Assembly (NCBI GenBank): GCA_016790425.1
Contig: JAEUPF010000110.1
Span: forward strand, 1 to 32,989
From: Rubrivivax sp.
GTDB lineage: Bacteria; Pseudomonadota; Gammaproteobacteria; Burkholderiales; Burkholderiaceae_C
Length of the DNA: 32,989 nt
Direction: 5' to 3'
In this document: positions 16,694-25,013 of the stretch, piece by piece
Numbering within the stretch: position 1 is the first letter of the stretch
Layout of the letters: each line of letters opens with the position of its first letter
Position numbers and translations under genes: made by a program
Notes under the pieces: model-generated
What the model was told of the DNA's origin: nothing
Seen by the model: only the letters and a program-made list of their open reading frames with translations
Databases searched by the model: none

Positions 16694-19348
16694 ATGGCTG
16701 CCATAGACGAAATCTGCTTGCCAAACGGGTCAGCCTTGCCGGCGATGTGGCACGCGCTGGCCGCGCAGGCGACGCGGTGGTTGGGCTCGCGCGGCGTGCC
16801 GTTGCGCGACGCCGTGGTGCTGGTGCCGTACGCGGCGTTGATCGCCCCGGCGCGCGCGGCCTTCGCCGAGGCGTCGCGCGCTTGCGGGGCCGGTGCGTGG
16901 ATGCCGCGCATCGAAACACCGCTGACCCTGGCCGCGGCGCTGGGGCCGCCGGTCGAGCACGACGCCGGCAGCTGCGCCGGTGAGCCGGTGGCCGACCGCC
17001 TGCACGCGGCAGCGTGGCTGCGCCAGTCGTTGCCCGCGGAGCCCGGCGCCCTGGAACCAGCCGACCCCGCCGGCCTGGCCCGCCGCGCCGAGCAACTGGC
17101 CGATGCGGCGGCGGCACTGCGCCTGGCCTTGCTGGCCAAGCCGCCGGGGCGGCTGCGCGCCGAACGCAGCGCCGCCCTGCGCGCGGCGATGCCGGTGCCG
17201 CAAGGGCCGGGCGCGGTCGAGGCGGTCCTGCTGGCTGCGGCTGGCGACTGGGCATCGCAATCGGCAGTGGGCGACACCGACCGGCTCTTCGAGCATCGCC
17301 CCGGCGCCTGGGTCGCTGTGCAGCTTGCCGGTCGTGACGAACTGACCGAAGCGGTGCTCGCTGCCGCCGGCGACGGCGACGATCGGATTGCGACCCTGCG
17401 CCTCGTTGCCGACGCGGCCCGTGACGACGCCTTCGCCGGCGTGGCGTGCCCGCCGCTCCTTCGACGCTGGCTTTGTGCCGACTTCGAAAGCGAAGCGCAG
17501 GCCACCGCGTCCGAGGTGATCGAGGCGATCGCCGCCGGTCGCGTGCCCGTCGGCCTGGTGGCGCTGGACCGCTCGCTCGTACGCCGCGTGCGCGCGCTGC
17601 TGGAGCGGCGCGGTGTCGCCCTCGTCGACGACACCGGGTGGCGCCTGTCGACCACCGTGGCGGCAACACGGGTGGCGAGGTTGCTGCGTGCGGCGCGTGC
17701 GGGCGAGCGCTCCGACGAGCGGCTCGCCTGGCTCAAGGGCTGGCCGGCGGCCGAGGCCGACGCGCTGCGCAGCCTCGAAGCCCTTTGGCGCGGCAGCCGC
17801 TTCGTGCCGAGCGCGGCTGCCGCCGAGCGCCTGTCCGCTGCCTGCGCCGCGCACCTGGATGCATTGCGCGGCGTGGGCCCGCTGGCGCTGGCGGAGTGGC
17901 TGAGCCTGCTGCGCGCCACGCTCGCGGGCGCCGGCAACGAGTGGGCGCGCCTGCGTGCCGACGCCGCCGGCCGCCAGGTGCTGCAGGCGCTGTGGCTCGA
18001 CGACGGCGCGATGCCCGGTGCCGCCGCTCCTGCCGCCGAGCAGTGGCACACCGACCTCGCCGGCTTCAGCGCCTGGGTCGAGTCGGCGCTCGACGCGGCG
18101 ACGTTCGTCCCGCCTTCGCTCGACGAAGGCGCGCCGGCGCAGGTCGTCATCGCGCCGCTGGCGCGCATTGCCGGGCGGCCGTTCGCACACGTGGTATTGC
18201 CGGCGGCCGACGAGCGCCACCTCGCACCGGCCACACCGCAGCCCGGCCTCGTCGGCCCGCGCGAAGCCGAGGCCCTGGGGCTGCCGACGCCGGCGCAGCG
18301 CACCGTCCGGCAGCGGCAGGCCCTGGCGCAGCTGATGCGTTCGCCGGCGCTGACGGTGCTGCGGCGGCGGGTCGAAGGCGGCGCGCCGCTGGCGGCGAGC
18401 CCGGACCTGGAATGCCTTTGGCTCGCACTCGCCGCCAACGGCGCGCCGGCCCCGGACGAAGTGCCCTGGCTGCCCGCCATCGAGCGGCGCGCCGTCGCGC
18501 CGGTGCCGCGGCCGGCGCCGACGGTGGCGCCCGCGCGCCTGCCTGCGACGCTGAGCGCCAGCCGCATCGAAGCGCTGCGCGCCTGTCCTTACCGGTTCTT
18601 CGCCCGCGCCGTGCTCGGCCTGGAGGAAGCCGACGAACTGGCCGATCCGCTGTCCAAGCGCGACTACGGCAACTGGCTGCATGTGCTGCTGCTGGGATTC
18701 CACCGCCAGCGCACCGGGTCGAGCAGCGCCGCCGCTGCCGCCAGCGGCGACGCAGCGCGCCTGCACGCCGCGGCCGATGCCGCGGCCGCGGAGCTCGGCC
18801 TCGGCGCCGACGAGCTGCTGCCGTTCCGCGCCAGCTTCGACGTCTTCGTGCCCGCATACCTGCGCTGGCTGCAGGCGCGCGAGGCCGGCGGCTGGCGGTG
18901 GAGCGAAGGCGAGACAGCGCGCGAAGTGGCGCCGCCCGAGCTGGCACCGACACGGCTGAAGGGCGTCATCGATCGCATCGACAGCGGGCCCGGCGGTGCG
19001 CTCGAGGTGCTCGACTACAAGGCCGGCGACACGGCCGCGCAGCGCAAGCGGGTGCGCGAGCCGCTGGAGGACACGCAGCTGGCGGTCTACGCCGCGCTGC
19101 TGCTGCAAGACGGACGAGCCGACGACAAGCTGCGCGCGGCCTATGTGGCGCTGGACGAAGCCGAAGGCCCCGACACCGTGGCCCACGAGGAAGTGGCCCG
19201 CAGCGCGCGCACGATGCTGCGGCACCTCGGCGAGGAACTGGCGCGCATCCGCGCCGGGGCGGCGCTGCCCGCACTCGGCGAGGAGACCTGCGGGTACTGC
19301 GAGATCCGCGGCCTGTGCCGGCGCGACCACTGGGCGGAGGCAGGATGA
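16694..19348 (+). CDS. addB: AddB-like PD-(D/E)XK nuclease subunit
   Basis: This is the probable second subunit of an AddAB-type helicase–nuclease that processes double-strand breaks for RecA. It is 884 residues. The N-terminal ~600 residues resemble an inactivated helicase: no GxxGKT Walker A is seen (the expected place reads [14 protein letters not shown]). The C-terminal nuclease has GVIDRID (Asp760) and VLDYKAG (Asp774, Lys776). Four cysteines around it, Cys631 in ACPYRFF and Cys866, Cys869 and Cys875 in [10 protein letters not shown], match the AddB iron–sulfur staple. The ATG at 16694 is the best start, although upstream signals are weak. The stop overlaps the next gene's ATG by 4 bp. 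Database names vary; some call it simply a PD-(D/E)XK nuclease family protein. Confidence 0.88.
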   Translation: MAAIDEICLPNGSALPAMWHALAAQATRWLGSRGVPLRDAVVLVPYAALIAPARAAFAEASRACGAGAWMPRIETPLTLAAALGPPVEHDAGSCAGEPVADRLHAAAWLRQSLPAEPGALEPADPAGLARRAEQLADAAAALRLALLAKPPGRLRAERSAALRAAMPVPQGPGAVEAVLLAAAGDWASQSAVGDTDRLFEHRPGAWVAVQLAGRDELTEAVLAAAGDGDDRIATLRLVADAARDDAFAGVACPPLLRRWLCADFESEAQATASEVIEAIAAGRVPVGLVALDRSLVRRVRALLERRGVALVDDTGWRLSTTVAATRVARLLRAARAGERSDERLAWLKGWPAAEADALRSLEALWRGSRFVPSAAAAERLSAACAAHLDALRGVGPLALAEWLSLLRATLAGAGNEWARLRADAAGRQVLQALWLDDGAMPGAAAPAAEQWHTDLAGFSAWVESALDAATFVPPSLDEGAPAQVVIAPLARIAGRPFAHVVLPAADERHLAPATPQPGLVGPREAEALGLPTPAQRTVRQRQALAQLMRSPALTVLRRRVEGGAPLAASPDLECLWLALAANGAPAPDEVPWLPAIERRAVAPVPRPAPTVAPARLPATLSASRIEALRACPYRFFARAVLGLEEADELADPLSKRDYGNWLHVLLLGFHRQRTGSSSAAAAASGDAARLHAAADAAAAELGLGADELLPFRASFDVFVPAYLRWLQAREAGGWRWSEGETAREVAPPELAPTRLKGVIDRIDSGPGGALEVLDYKAGDTAAQRKRVREPLEDTQLAVYAALLLQDGRADDKLRAAYVALDEAEGPDTVAHEEVARSARTMLRHLGEELARIRAGAALPALGEETCGYCEIRGLCRRDHWAEAG

Positions 19349-22300
19349 GCGCGCCGGCGACGCTCGAGGACGGCGAGGCGGCGGGCAGCGAGGCCTACCG
19401 CATCGACGGCGCCGAGGCCGGCCGCGACGCCTTCTACGCCGTCGCCTGCGACCCGCGGCGGCCGGTCGTCGTCGAAGCCTGCGCCGGCGCCGGCAAGACG
19501 TGGATGCTGGTGTCGCGCATGCTGCGCGCGCTGCTCGAAGGCGTGCCGCCGCGGCAGATCCTCGCCATCACGTTCACGCGCAAGGCGGCCGCCGAGATGC
19601 GCGAGCGGCTGGACGAGCTGCTCGTCGCCTTCGACGACGCGCACGCCACGCACGAGATGCGCGTCGAGGGCCTGCGTGCGCGCGGCCTTGCAGCCGCCGA
19701 GGCCGAGGCGCTGGCGCCGCGCTGGGGCAGCCTGCGCGAGCGCATGCTGCGCGAAGGCACCGCGGTCGAGATCCGCACCTTTCTCGCCTGGTTCCACCAG
19801 CTCCTCGTGCACGCGCCGCTGGCGCTGCTGCAGCGCCTGGGGCTGCCGGCGGGGTTCGAGCCGATCGAGGACCCGGCGCCGCTCGTGCGGCCGCTGACGC
19901 TGCGCCTGCACCGCTCCGTGCTCGCCGATCCCGATCTGCGCGCGCGCTACGGCGAACTGGTGCGCCGGCACCGCCGGGCGGCGGTGCAGACCTGGATGGA
20001 GTCGGTGCTCGACAAGGCGGTGGCGGTGGGCCGCGCCGCCGAGGCCGGCGTTCTCGAAGCGACGGTCGAGCCCGTCTCGGCGCGCTGGCCTGGGCACGAC
20101 GACGCCTGCGATCCGGTGCAGCGCCTGCGCAGCGAACCGCTGGCGGCGCCATTGCGCCAGGCCGCCGCGGCGCTGCTTGCGGGCAAGGGCAGGACCCGCG
20201 AGGCCGGCGAGAAGCTGGCGCAAGCGCTGGCGGTCGACGACCCCGACGCGTGCTTCGCGCTTTGCCGGAAGGCCCTGTTCACCGAGGACCGGTTGCGCGC
20301 CGGCCCCGACAAGGTGGCCGGCGTTCCCGAGGTGGCCGAGCGGCTGCAGGAACTGAACCTCATGCGCCGGCAATGGTTCGCCTGGCGCGACCAGCGCACG
20401 CTCGCGGCGCTGGCGCGCCTGCTGCTGGCCGAGTACGCGACGCTCAAGCGCGAGCGCGGCCTCGTGGACATGCCCGACCTCGAGCGCGCCGCCGCCGCGC
20501 TGCTGGCCGACGAGCCGCTCGCGGGCTGGGTGCAGCAGCGGCTGGACCAGCGCTTCCAGCAGGTCCTGATCGACGAGTTCCAGGACACCAGTCCGCTGCA
20601 ATGGCAGGCGCTGGCCGCCTGGCTCGGCTCGTACGCCGGAGCCGGGGGCGGCGCGAGCGGCGGGCGCGGCCTGGGGCTGTTCATCGTCGGTGACCCGAAG
20701 CAAAGCGTCTACCGCTTCCGCAACGCCGAGCCGCGCGTCTTCGAGGCGGCGCGCGCGCTGGTCGCCGACGGCCTGCACGGCTCGCTGCTGCAATGCGACC
20801 ACACGCGGCGCTGCGCCGCTGCCGTGCTGCAGGTGGTGAACGCGGTTTTCCCGCCGCTCGTCGCGGCCGGTGCCTGGGGGCCGTTTCGCCGGCACACCAC
20901 GGCCTCGGGGTTGGCCGGCCGCGTGCACGTGCTCGAGCCGGTGCCAAGGCCGCCCCGCGCCGCGGCCCGCCCGCGCCAGCGGCCGTTGGCGCACGAGGAG
21001 GCCTGGCGCGACTCGCTGACCGAGCCGCGGCGCGAATCCGAAGAGCTGCTGCGCGCGGCCGAAGCGCGGCAGGTGGCCGCCGCGGTCGCCGAGCTGATCG
21101 CCGGGCACGGGCTGGCCGCCGGGGAGATCATGGTGCTGGCGCGCCGCAACGCCGTGCTGGCCGCGGTGGCCGAGGCACTGGCCCGGCAGGGCGTCCCCTA
21201 CGCGATCACCGAGGGCCTGGCACTGGGCGACGTGCCCGAAGTGCAGGACATCGTCGCGCTGCTCGACGTGCTGGTCTCGCCCGGGCACGACCTTGCGCTG
21301 GCGCGGGCGCTGAAGAGTCCGCTGTTCGGCGCCGGCGACGACGACCTCGCCTGGCTCGCCGAGCGCGCCAAGACGCTGCGCTGCTCGTGGCTGCGGGCGC
21401 TGTGGCGCGAAGGCGGCGCCGCCGCCCACGAGCGCCCCGCGCTGGCGCGCGCGGGTGCGCTGCTGCCGGGCTGGATGAGTGCCGCGCAATCGCTGCCGCC
21501 GCACGACGCGCTGGACCGCATCGTGCACGAAGGCGACGTCGTCGCCCGCTTTGCCACGGCGGTTCCGGCGGCGCGCCGCGCGCTGGCCCTGCGCGCCATC
21601 GACGATCTGCTCGCCGCCGCGCTGGGCCACAGTGGCCAGCGCGAGTTCCCGGTTTCCAGTGGCGGGCGCTTCGCCGAGACCTACAGTTTTGTGCGCGCGC
21701 TGCGCGCCGGGACGCTGGTGGCGCCGGCGGCGGCGCCGGCCGACGCCGTGCAGCTGCTCACCGTGCACGCCGCCAAGGGCCTGGAGGCGCGGGCCGTGAT
21801 CGTCGCCGACAGCCATGCGACCGCGCGGCCGCCGCAGACGCCGCTCGTCGTCGACTGGCCCGTGCACAGCCACGCTCCCGCCCGGGTGGCGTTCGTGCGC
21901 AGCGCCGAGACGCTGGCGCCCTCGCTCGTGCCGCTGCAGCAGGCGGAAGCCGAAGCCGCGGCGCGCGAGGAACTGAATGCGCTGTACGTGGCGATGACGC
22001 GCGCTCGTGAATGGCTCGTCTTCAGCGGCATCGAGCCGTCCTCGGCCAACGCCGGGCCGACCTGGTGGTCGCGGGTGGCCGAAGTGGCTTCGGTGTGGAA
22101 GCCGGCGCAGGATGCGGCCCGGCGGCCGGCGGCATGCGAAGCCGCCAGCGAGCGGCCCGTGGCGCTGTCCGTCGATGTGCCGGTGCTGCCGCGGTTGCCG
22201 CCGCTGCTGCCCGGTGCCGCGGCAGCGGCCGCTTCAACCCCGGGTGGCGCGAACGGACGCGAACGGCCGGGCGCGGGCGGCGACGCCACGGCGCTGGGCA

Positions 22301-22806
22301 GCGCGCTGCACCGGGCGCTGGAGTGGATCACGCGGCCCGACGCACCCATCGCGCCGGCCGGGCACGCGGCCGCCTGCCGCGCCGCGGCGCGCGCTTTCGG
22401 CCTCGACGCGGCGCAGGCCGCCGTGGTGCAGCGCGCGGTGCGCGCCGTCCTCGGCAGCGCCGACGCGGCCCGCTTCTTCGACCCGGCGCTGCTGCTGGAG
22501 GCAGCCAACGAAGTGACGCTGGTGCACGAGGGCGAAGTGCTGCGCATCGACCGCCTCGTGGCGCTGCCGGCAAACGGCGGGGTCGACGCTGCGCCCCGCG
22601 ACGCCGGGCCCGACGGCGCGCCGCGGCAGCGGACGTGGTGGGTGCTCGACTTCAAGCTCGGCGACGACCCCGACACTTCGCCGCTCTTCGCCGAGCCGTA
22701 CCGCCGCCAGATGGCGCGCTACTGCGCCGCGGTGCGGGCCAGCCAGCCGGGCGACGAGGTGCGCGCTGCGTTCATCACCGGCGCCGGGCGCCTCGTGCCG
22801 GCCTGA
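19345..22806 (+). CDS. addA: AddA/RecB-like UvrD-family helicase–nuclease
   Basis: This is a 1153-residue superfamily 1A helicase fused to a C-terminal nuclease, the motor of the break-repair complex. Motif I is EACAGAGKT (Lys51), motif Ia ITFTRKAAAEMRERL, motif II LIDEFQDTSPLQW (Asp410, Glu411), motif III FIVGDPKQSVYRFR, motif V LLTVHAAKGLEARAV and motif VI LYVAMTRAREWL (881–892). The nuclease motif VLDFKLG (Asp1102, Lys1104) near the end is followed by RRQMARYCAAV, as in RecB/AddA. The ATG overlaps the AddB-like stop (ATGA), so the two are translationally coupled. The pair with nucleases in both subunits and no recC or recD nearby indicates AddAB rather than RecBCD. Confidence 0.92.
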   Translation: MSAPATLEDGEAAGSEAYRIDGAEAGRDAFYAVACDPRRPVVVEACAGAGKTWMLVSRMLRALLEGVPPRQILAITFTRKAAAEMRERLDELLVAFDDAHATHEMRVEGLRARGLAAAEAEALAPRWGSLRERMLREGTAVEIRTFLAWFHQLLVHAPLALLQRLGLPAGFEPIEDPAPLVRPLTLRLHRSVLADPDLRARYGELVRRHRRAAVQTWMESVLDKAVAVGRAAEAGVLEATVEPVSARWPGHDDACDPVQRLRSEPLAAPLRQAAAALLAGKGRTREAGEKLAQALAVDDPDACFALCRKALFTEDRLRAGPDKVAGVPEVAERLQELNLMRRQWFAWRDQRTLAALARLLLAEYATLKRERGLVDMPDLERAAAALLADEPLAGWVQQRLDQRFQQVLIDEFQDTSPLQWQALAAWLGSYAGAGGGASGGRGLGLFIVGDPKQSVYRFRNAEPRVFEAARALVADGLHGSLLQCDHTRRCAAAVLQVVNAVFPPLVAAGAWGPFRRHTTASGLAGRVHVLEPVPRPPRAAARPRQRPLAHEEAWRDSLTEPRRESEELLRAAEARQVAAAVAELIAGHGLAAGEIMVLARRNAVLAAVAEALARQGVPYAITEGLALGDVPEVQDIVALLDVLVSPGHDLALARALKSPLFGAGDDDLAWLAERAKTLRCSWLRALWREGGAAAHERPALARAGALLPGWMSAAQSLPPHDALDRIVHEGDVVARFATAVPAARRALALRAIDDLLAAALGHSGQREFPVSSGGRFAETYSFVRALRAGTLVAPAAAPADAVQLLTVHAAKGLEARAVIVADSHATARPPQTPLVVDWPVHSHAPARVAFVRSAETLAPSLVPLQQAEAEAAAREELNALYVAMTRAREWLVFSGIEPSSANAGPTWWSRVAEVASVWKPAQDAARRPAACEAASERPVALSVDVPVLPRLPPLLPGAAAAAASTPGGANGRERPGAGGDATALGSALHRALEWITRPDAPIAPAGHAAACRAAARAFGLDAAQAAVVQRAVRAVLGSADAARFFDPALLLEAANEVTLVHEGEVLRIDRLVALPANGGVDAAPRDAGPDGAPRQRTWWVLDFKLGDDPDTSPLFAEPYRRQMARYCAAVRASQPGDEVRAAFITGAGRLVPA

Positions 22807-22808
22807 AC

Positions 22809-22863
22809 GGGGCCCGGCGCGTCGCGCCGCCGGCCCGAGGCCTCGGCTGAAGCCGAACAGGCC
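22809..22863 (+). terminator. Two hairpins after addA
   Basis: A bulged GC stem (GGGCC plus CGGCG, loop CGTCG, CGCCG, then GGCCC; about 22809–22837) is followed by GGCC-TCGGC-TGAA-GCCGA-ACA-GGCC (22839–22863). They start 3 bp after the addA stop. U-tracts are absent. Confidence 0.4.
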
Positions 22864-22909
22864 GGTCGCTGCCGCGCTGTTCGGCGCATCGGCGCCGCGG
22901 CGGCCGGGG

Positions 22910-22915
22910 TGCAAT
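22910..22915 (+). promoter_or_regulatory. Candidate -10 box of the pseudokinase–HDOD gene
   Basis: TGCAAT stands 9 nt before the ATG at 22925, with no Shine-Dalgarno between. The same hexamer precedes the MFS gene start by 7 nt. Confidence 0.35.
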
Positions 22916-22924
22916 GCCAAGACC

Positions 22925-24724
22925 ATGTCCGTCCCGGCATCCGATCCATCGCCGCGCAGCGCCGGCGCCACGCGCCACTTCGGCCGCCGCCAGCTGCTGC
23001 GGCTGCTGGGCAAGAGCGAGCGGACGATGAACTGGCTCGTCGCCGAGCGCGACGGGCGCGAGCTGATGCTGGTGCTGCCGCGCGTGGCACCGCCGGCCGG
23101 CGCGGCGCTGGAGCGCTGGGTGCAGGCGGCACGGCGCGCCGCGCGCCTGGAGCACCCGCAGCTCGCCCCCGCGGTAGACCTCGGCATTCAGGACGGCTGG
23201 CCGTTCGTGGCCTACGAGATGACCGGCCGCGCGACACTGGCCGACCGGCTGACGAAGAAGGGCCTGCCGGGCGCCGAAGCCGCGGGCCTGGTCGCCGAAC
23301 TGTTGCAGGGCCTGGCTTACGCGCACGAGGCCGGCGTCGTGCACGGAGACCTGCAAGGCGCGATGTGTCTCGTCGACGACCAGGGTCATGCGCGCCTGGC
23401 CGGCCTCGAGGCCGCCGGCGAGGTGCCGCCCGCGGCCGCTGGCGGGCTCACAGCGGCGTCACCGCTGGGTACCCAGCGCGCCGCGGCCGAGCGCGACGTG
23501 CTGGCCGCCGGCCTGCTGCTGCACGGCATGCTCGCCGGGACGCCGGCGCTCGAGGAAACCGACATCGGTCGCGCCCTCGTGCGCCTGCCGCCGCTGGGGC
23601 GCGAGATCGTGCGCCTGCCCTGGGTCGGCATGCATCCGATCGCCGAGCCGCTGCGCGCCATCGTCAACCGCGCCACCGACCGACAGGAACGCCAGCGCTA
23701 CCGCAACGCGCGCACGCTGCTGCACGCGCTGGAGGGGTGGCTGAAGACCGAGTCGGCTGCCGGGGGCGGCGTGCTCGGCCTGCTGGCCGACAAGCTGCGC
23801 GCCGCCGGCGTGCTGCCCGCTTTGCCCGGTGCCGGCGCGCGCGCCGCGCGGCTGGCCACCATGGAGCGCGAGCGCACCAATGAGCTGGCCGAGATCGTCC
23901 TCGAGGACCTGGCGCTCTCGTTCGAACTGCTGCGCGCGGTGAACACAGCGCAAGTGCGCGGCGCGCAGGTTTCCGGCGGCGGCCCGGTGCTGACCGTGCG
24001 CCGCGCCATCGCGATGATCGGCATGGAAGGGGTGCGCCGCGCCGCGCATTCGCTGCGCAGGTGGCCGGGGCCGCTGGACGACGCCGGGGCCGCCGAGCTC
24101 GAACGGCTCGCCGCCCACTGCAAGCGCGCCGGCCGCCTGGCGATGGCCCTGCGGCCGGCGGCGTACGACGGCGAGGTGGTCTACCTGCTGACGCTCTTGC
24201 AGAACCTCGGCCGGCTGGTCGTGCAGTACCACTTCGCCGACGACGCGCAGCAGATCCGCCGCCTCATGCAGCCGGGTGCACCGGCGCGCGAAGGCGAGCC
24301 GGCCGAGCCCGGCATGAGCGAGGAAGGCGCCGCCTACGCCGTGCTGGGCGCCGACATCGACGCCATCGGCCAGGCGGTGGCCCGCTGGTGGGGTCTGGAG
24401 GAAAGCGTGCTAGCGATGATCCGCCGCCTGCCCGCCAACGCCGTGGTGCACACGGCAGAGTCCGACGACGACACGCTGCGCCTGGTGGCCAGTTGCGCCA
24501 ACGAAGCGCTGGACGCGGCGGTGCTGCCGGCGGCCAAGGCGCAGCAAGCGTTGCAGCGCGTGGTGCAGCGCTACGGGCGCACCCTGGACTTCTCGCTGCG
24601 CGAACTGCTGGACGCGCTGCAGGAACCCGGCCACGGCAGGATCGCCGCAACCGCGCCGATGCCGCTGGAGGTGCTGGAGAGCGCCGGCAGGCCCGACCGG
24701 CCGGACAAGGCCTTGCGCCTCTGA
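22925..24724 (+). CDS. Pseudokinase–HDOD fusion protein
   Basis: This 599-residue soluble protein joins two signalling domains. Residues about 20–275 have the fold pattern of a Ser/Thr protein kinase (YEMTGRATLADRL, then LLQGLAYAHEAGVVHGDL), but the key residues are changed. The ATP-anchoring lysine position is Val50, the HRDxxxxN loop reads HGD at 140–142 with Met147 in place of Asn, and DFG reads Gly-Leu-Glu at 160–162. A glycine-rich loop is not apparent. Residues about 300–530 are an HDOD domain (VNTAQVRGAQVS, VRRAIAMIGMEGVRRAA, LLQNLGRLVVQYHF), in which the HD metal pair is Gln426-Asn427. It is therefore probably non-catalytic in both halves and acts by binding, perhaps to a nucleotide or a partner protein. 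The role is unknown. It is a single-gene unit facing ffs. Confidence 0.85.
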   Translation: MSVPASDPSPRSAGATRHFGRRQLLRLLGKSERTMNWLVAERDGRELMLVLPRVAPPAGAALERWVQAARRAARLEHPQLAPAVDLGIQDGWPFVAYEMTGRATLADRLTKKGLPGAEAAGLVAELLQGLAYAHEAGVVHGDLQGAMCLVDDQGHARLAGLEAAGEVPPAAAGGLTAASPLGTQRAAAERDVLAAGLLLHGMLAGTPALEETDIGRALVRLPPLGREIVRLPWVGMHPIAEPLRAIVNRATDRQERQRYRNARTLLHALEGWLKTESAAGGGVLGLLADKLRAAGVLPALPGAGARAARLATMERERTNELAEIVLEDLALSFELLRAVNTAQVRGAQVSGGGPVLTVRRAIAMIGMEGVRRAAHSLRRWPGPLDDAGAAELERLAAHCKRAGRLAMALRPAAYDGEVVYLLTLLQNLGRLVVQYHFADDAQQIRRLMQPGAPAREGEPAEPGMSEEGAAYAVLGADIDAIGQAVARWWGLEESVLAMIRRLPANAVVHTAESDDDTLRLVASCANEALDAAVLPAAKAQQALQRVVQRYGRTLDFSLRELLDALQEPGHGRIAATAPMPLEVLESAGRPDRPDKALRL

Positions 24725-24729
24725 AGGCG

Positions 24730-24752
24730 CCGGCGGCCCCCGAGGGCGCCGG
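24730..24752 (+). terminator. Hairpin after the pseudokinase–HDOD gene
   Basis: CCGGCG (24730–24735) pairs with CGCCGG (24747–24752), with two further G-C pairs possible inside, 6 bp after the stop. No U-tract. It lies between convergent transcripts. Confidence 0.35.
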
Positions 24753-24760
24753 CCAGGCCG

Positions 24761-24810
24761 CGAGAGGTCGCGAGAGGTCGCGACGGGTCGCGAGAGCTCG
24801 CGAGAGGCCG
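24761..24810. repeat. 10-bp tandem repeat, five units, between HDOD gene and ffs
   Basis: Units are CGAGAGGTCG (twice), CGACGGGTCG, CGAGAGCTCG and CGAGAGGCCG. Junctions create TCGCGA palindromes. The array begins 17 nt beyond the predicted 3' end of ffs, so it lies in the ffs trailer on the − strand. Confidence 0.9.
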
Positions 24811-24826
24811 CGGCCGTGGAAGAGGT

Positions 24827-24920
24827 GACGAGCCTGACCCCGGCACTGGTGGCAACGCTTAGGGCTGCTTGGTTCCCCACCTGACCCGGTTGGGCGCGCT
24901 CCCATGCGAGGAGGCCCGTC
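24827..24920 (-). ncRNA. ffs: Small signal recognition particle RNA (4.5S RNA)
   Basis: Read on the − strand, the region contains GGTCAGGTGGGGAACCAAGC followed by AGCC. This is the conserved helix-8 domain that binds Ffh: GGAA tetraloop closed by UGG/CCA (E. coli has UCC/GGA, a covarying change) and the flanking GUCAGG and AGCAGCC internal-loop strands. The ends GACGGGCCT (24920–24912) and AGGCTCGTC (24835–24827) pair over 9 bp with one G·U, defining a hairpin of about 94 nt, the small bacterial type without an Alu domain. A TACAAT -10 box ends 7 nt before the first base. With Ffh it delivers nascent membrane proteins to FtsY. The mature 3' end may extend a few bases. Confidence 0.9.
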
Positions 24921-24927
24921 GGGTGCG

Positions 24928-24933
24928 ATTGTA
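24928..24933 (-). promoter_or_regulatory. -10 box of ffs
   Basis: TACAAT on the − strand (five of six matches) has 7 nt between it and the RNA's 5' G at 24920, which the end pairing of the RNA fixes independently. The -35 region is GC-rich and not recognisable. Confidence 0.7.
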
Positions 24934-25013
24934 GGGCGGCCGCTTTCGGCCTTCGGACGGCCGGGTCGGGAGAGCGGTGCGGCAGCGCCCCGCGACGCCG
25001 GCCGGCGCTGCCT

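Noticed and set aside
16558-18567. N-terminal extension of the trxA frame
   Set aside because: Unrelated low-complexity sequence antisense to addB; the strong Shine-Dalgarno and homology fix the trxA start at 16557.
16730-19330. Very long open frame on the − strand (866 codons) opposite addB
   Set aside because: High-GC shadow: alanine/arginine/glycine-rich translation with no recognisable domain, opposite a gene with clear nuclease motifs.
17446-19344. Upstream extension of the addA frame through addB
   Set aside because: The extension is arginine/alanine-rich and out of frame with the real addB; the ATG overlapping the addB stop is the natural start.
19141-21873. 910-codon − strand frame opposite addA
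   Set aside because: Same cause; addA helicase motifs lie on the + strand and the antisense product has no family features.
24725-25013. tRNA or small protein gene in the gap before cfa
   Set aside because: The only structured element is the SRP RNA; no cloverleaf or conserved small protein was recognised.
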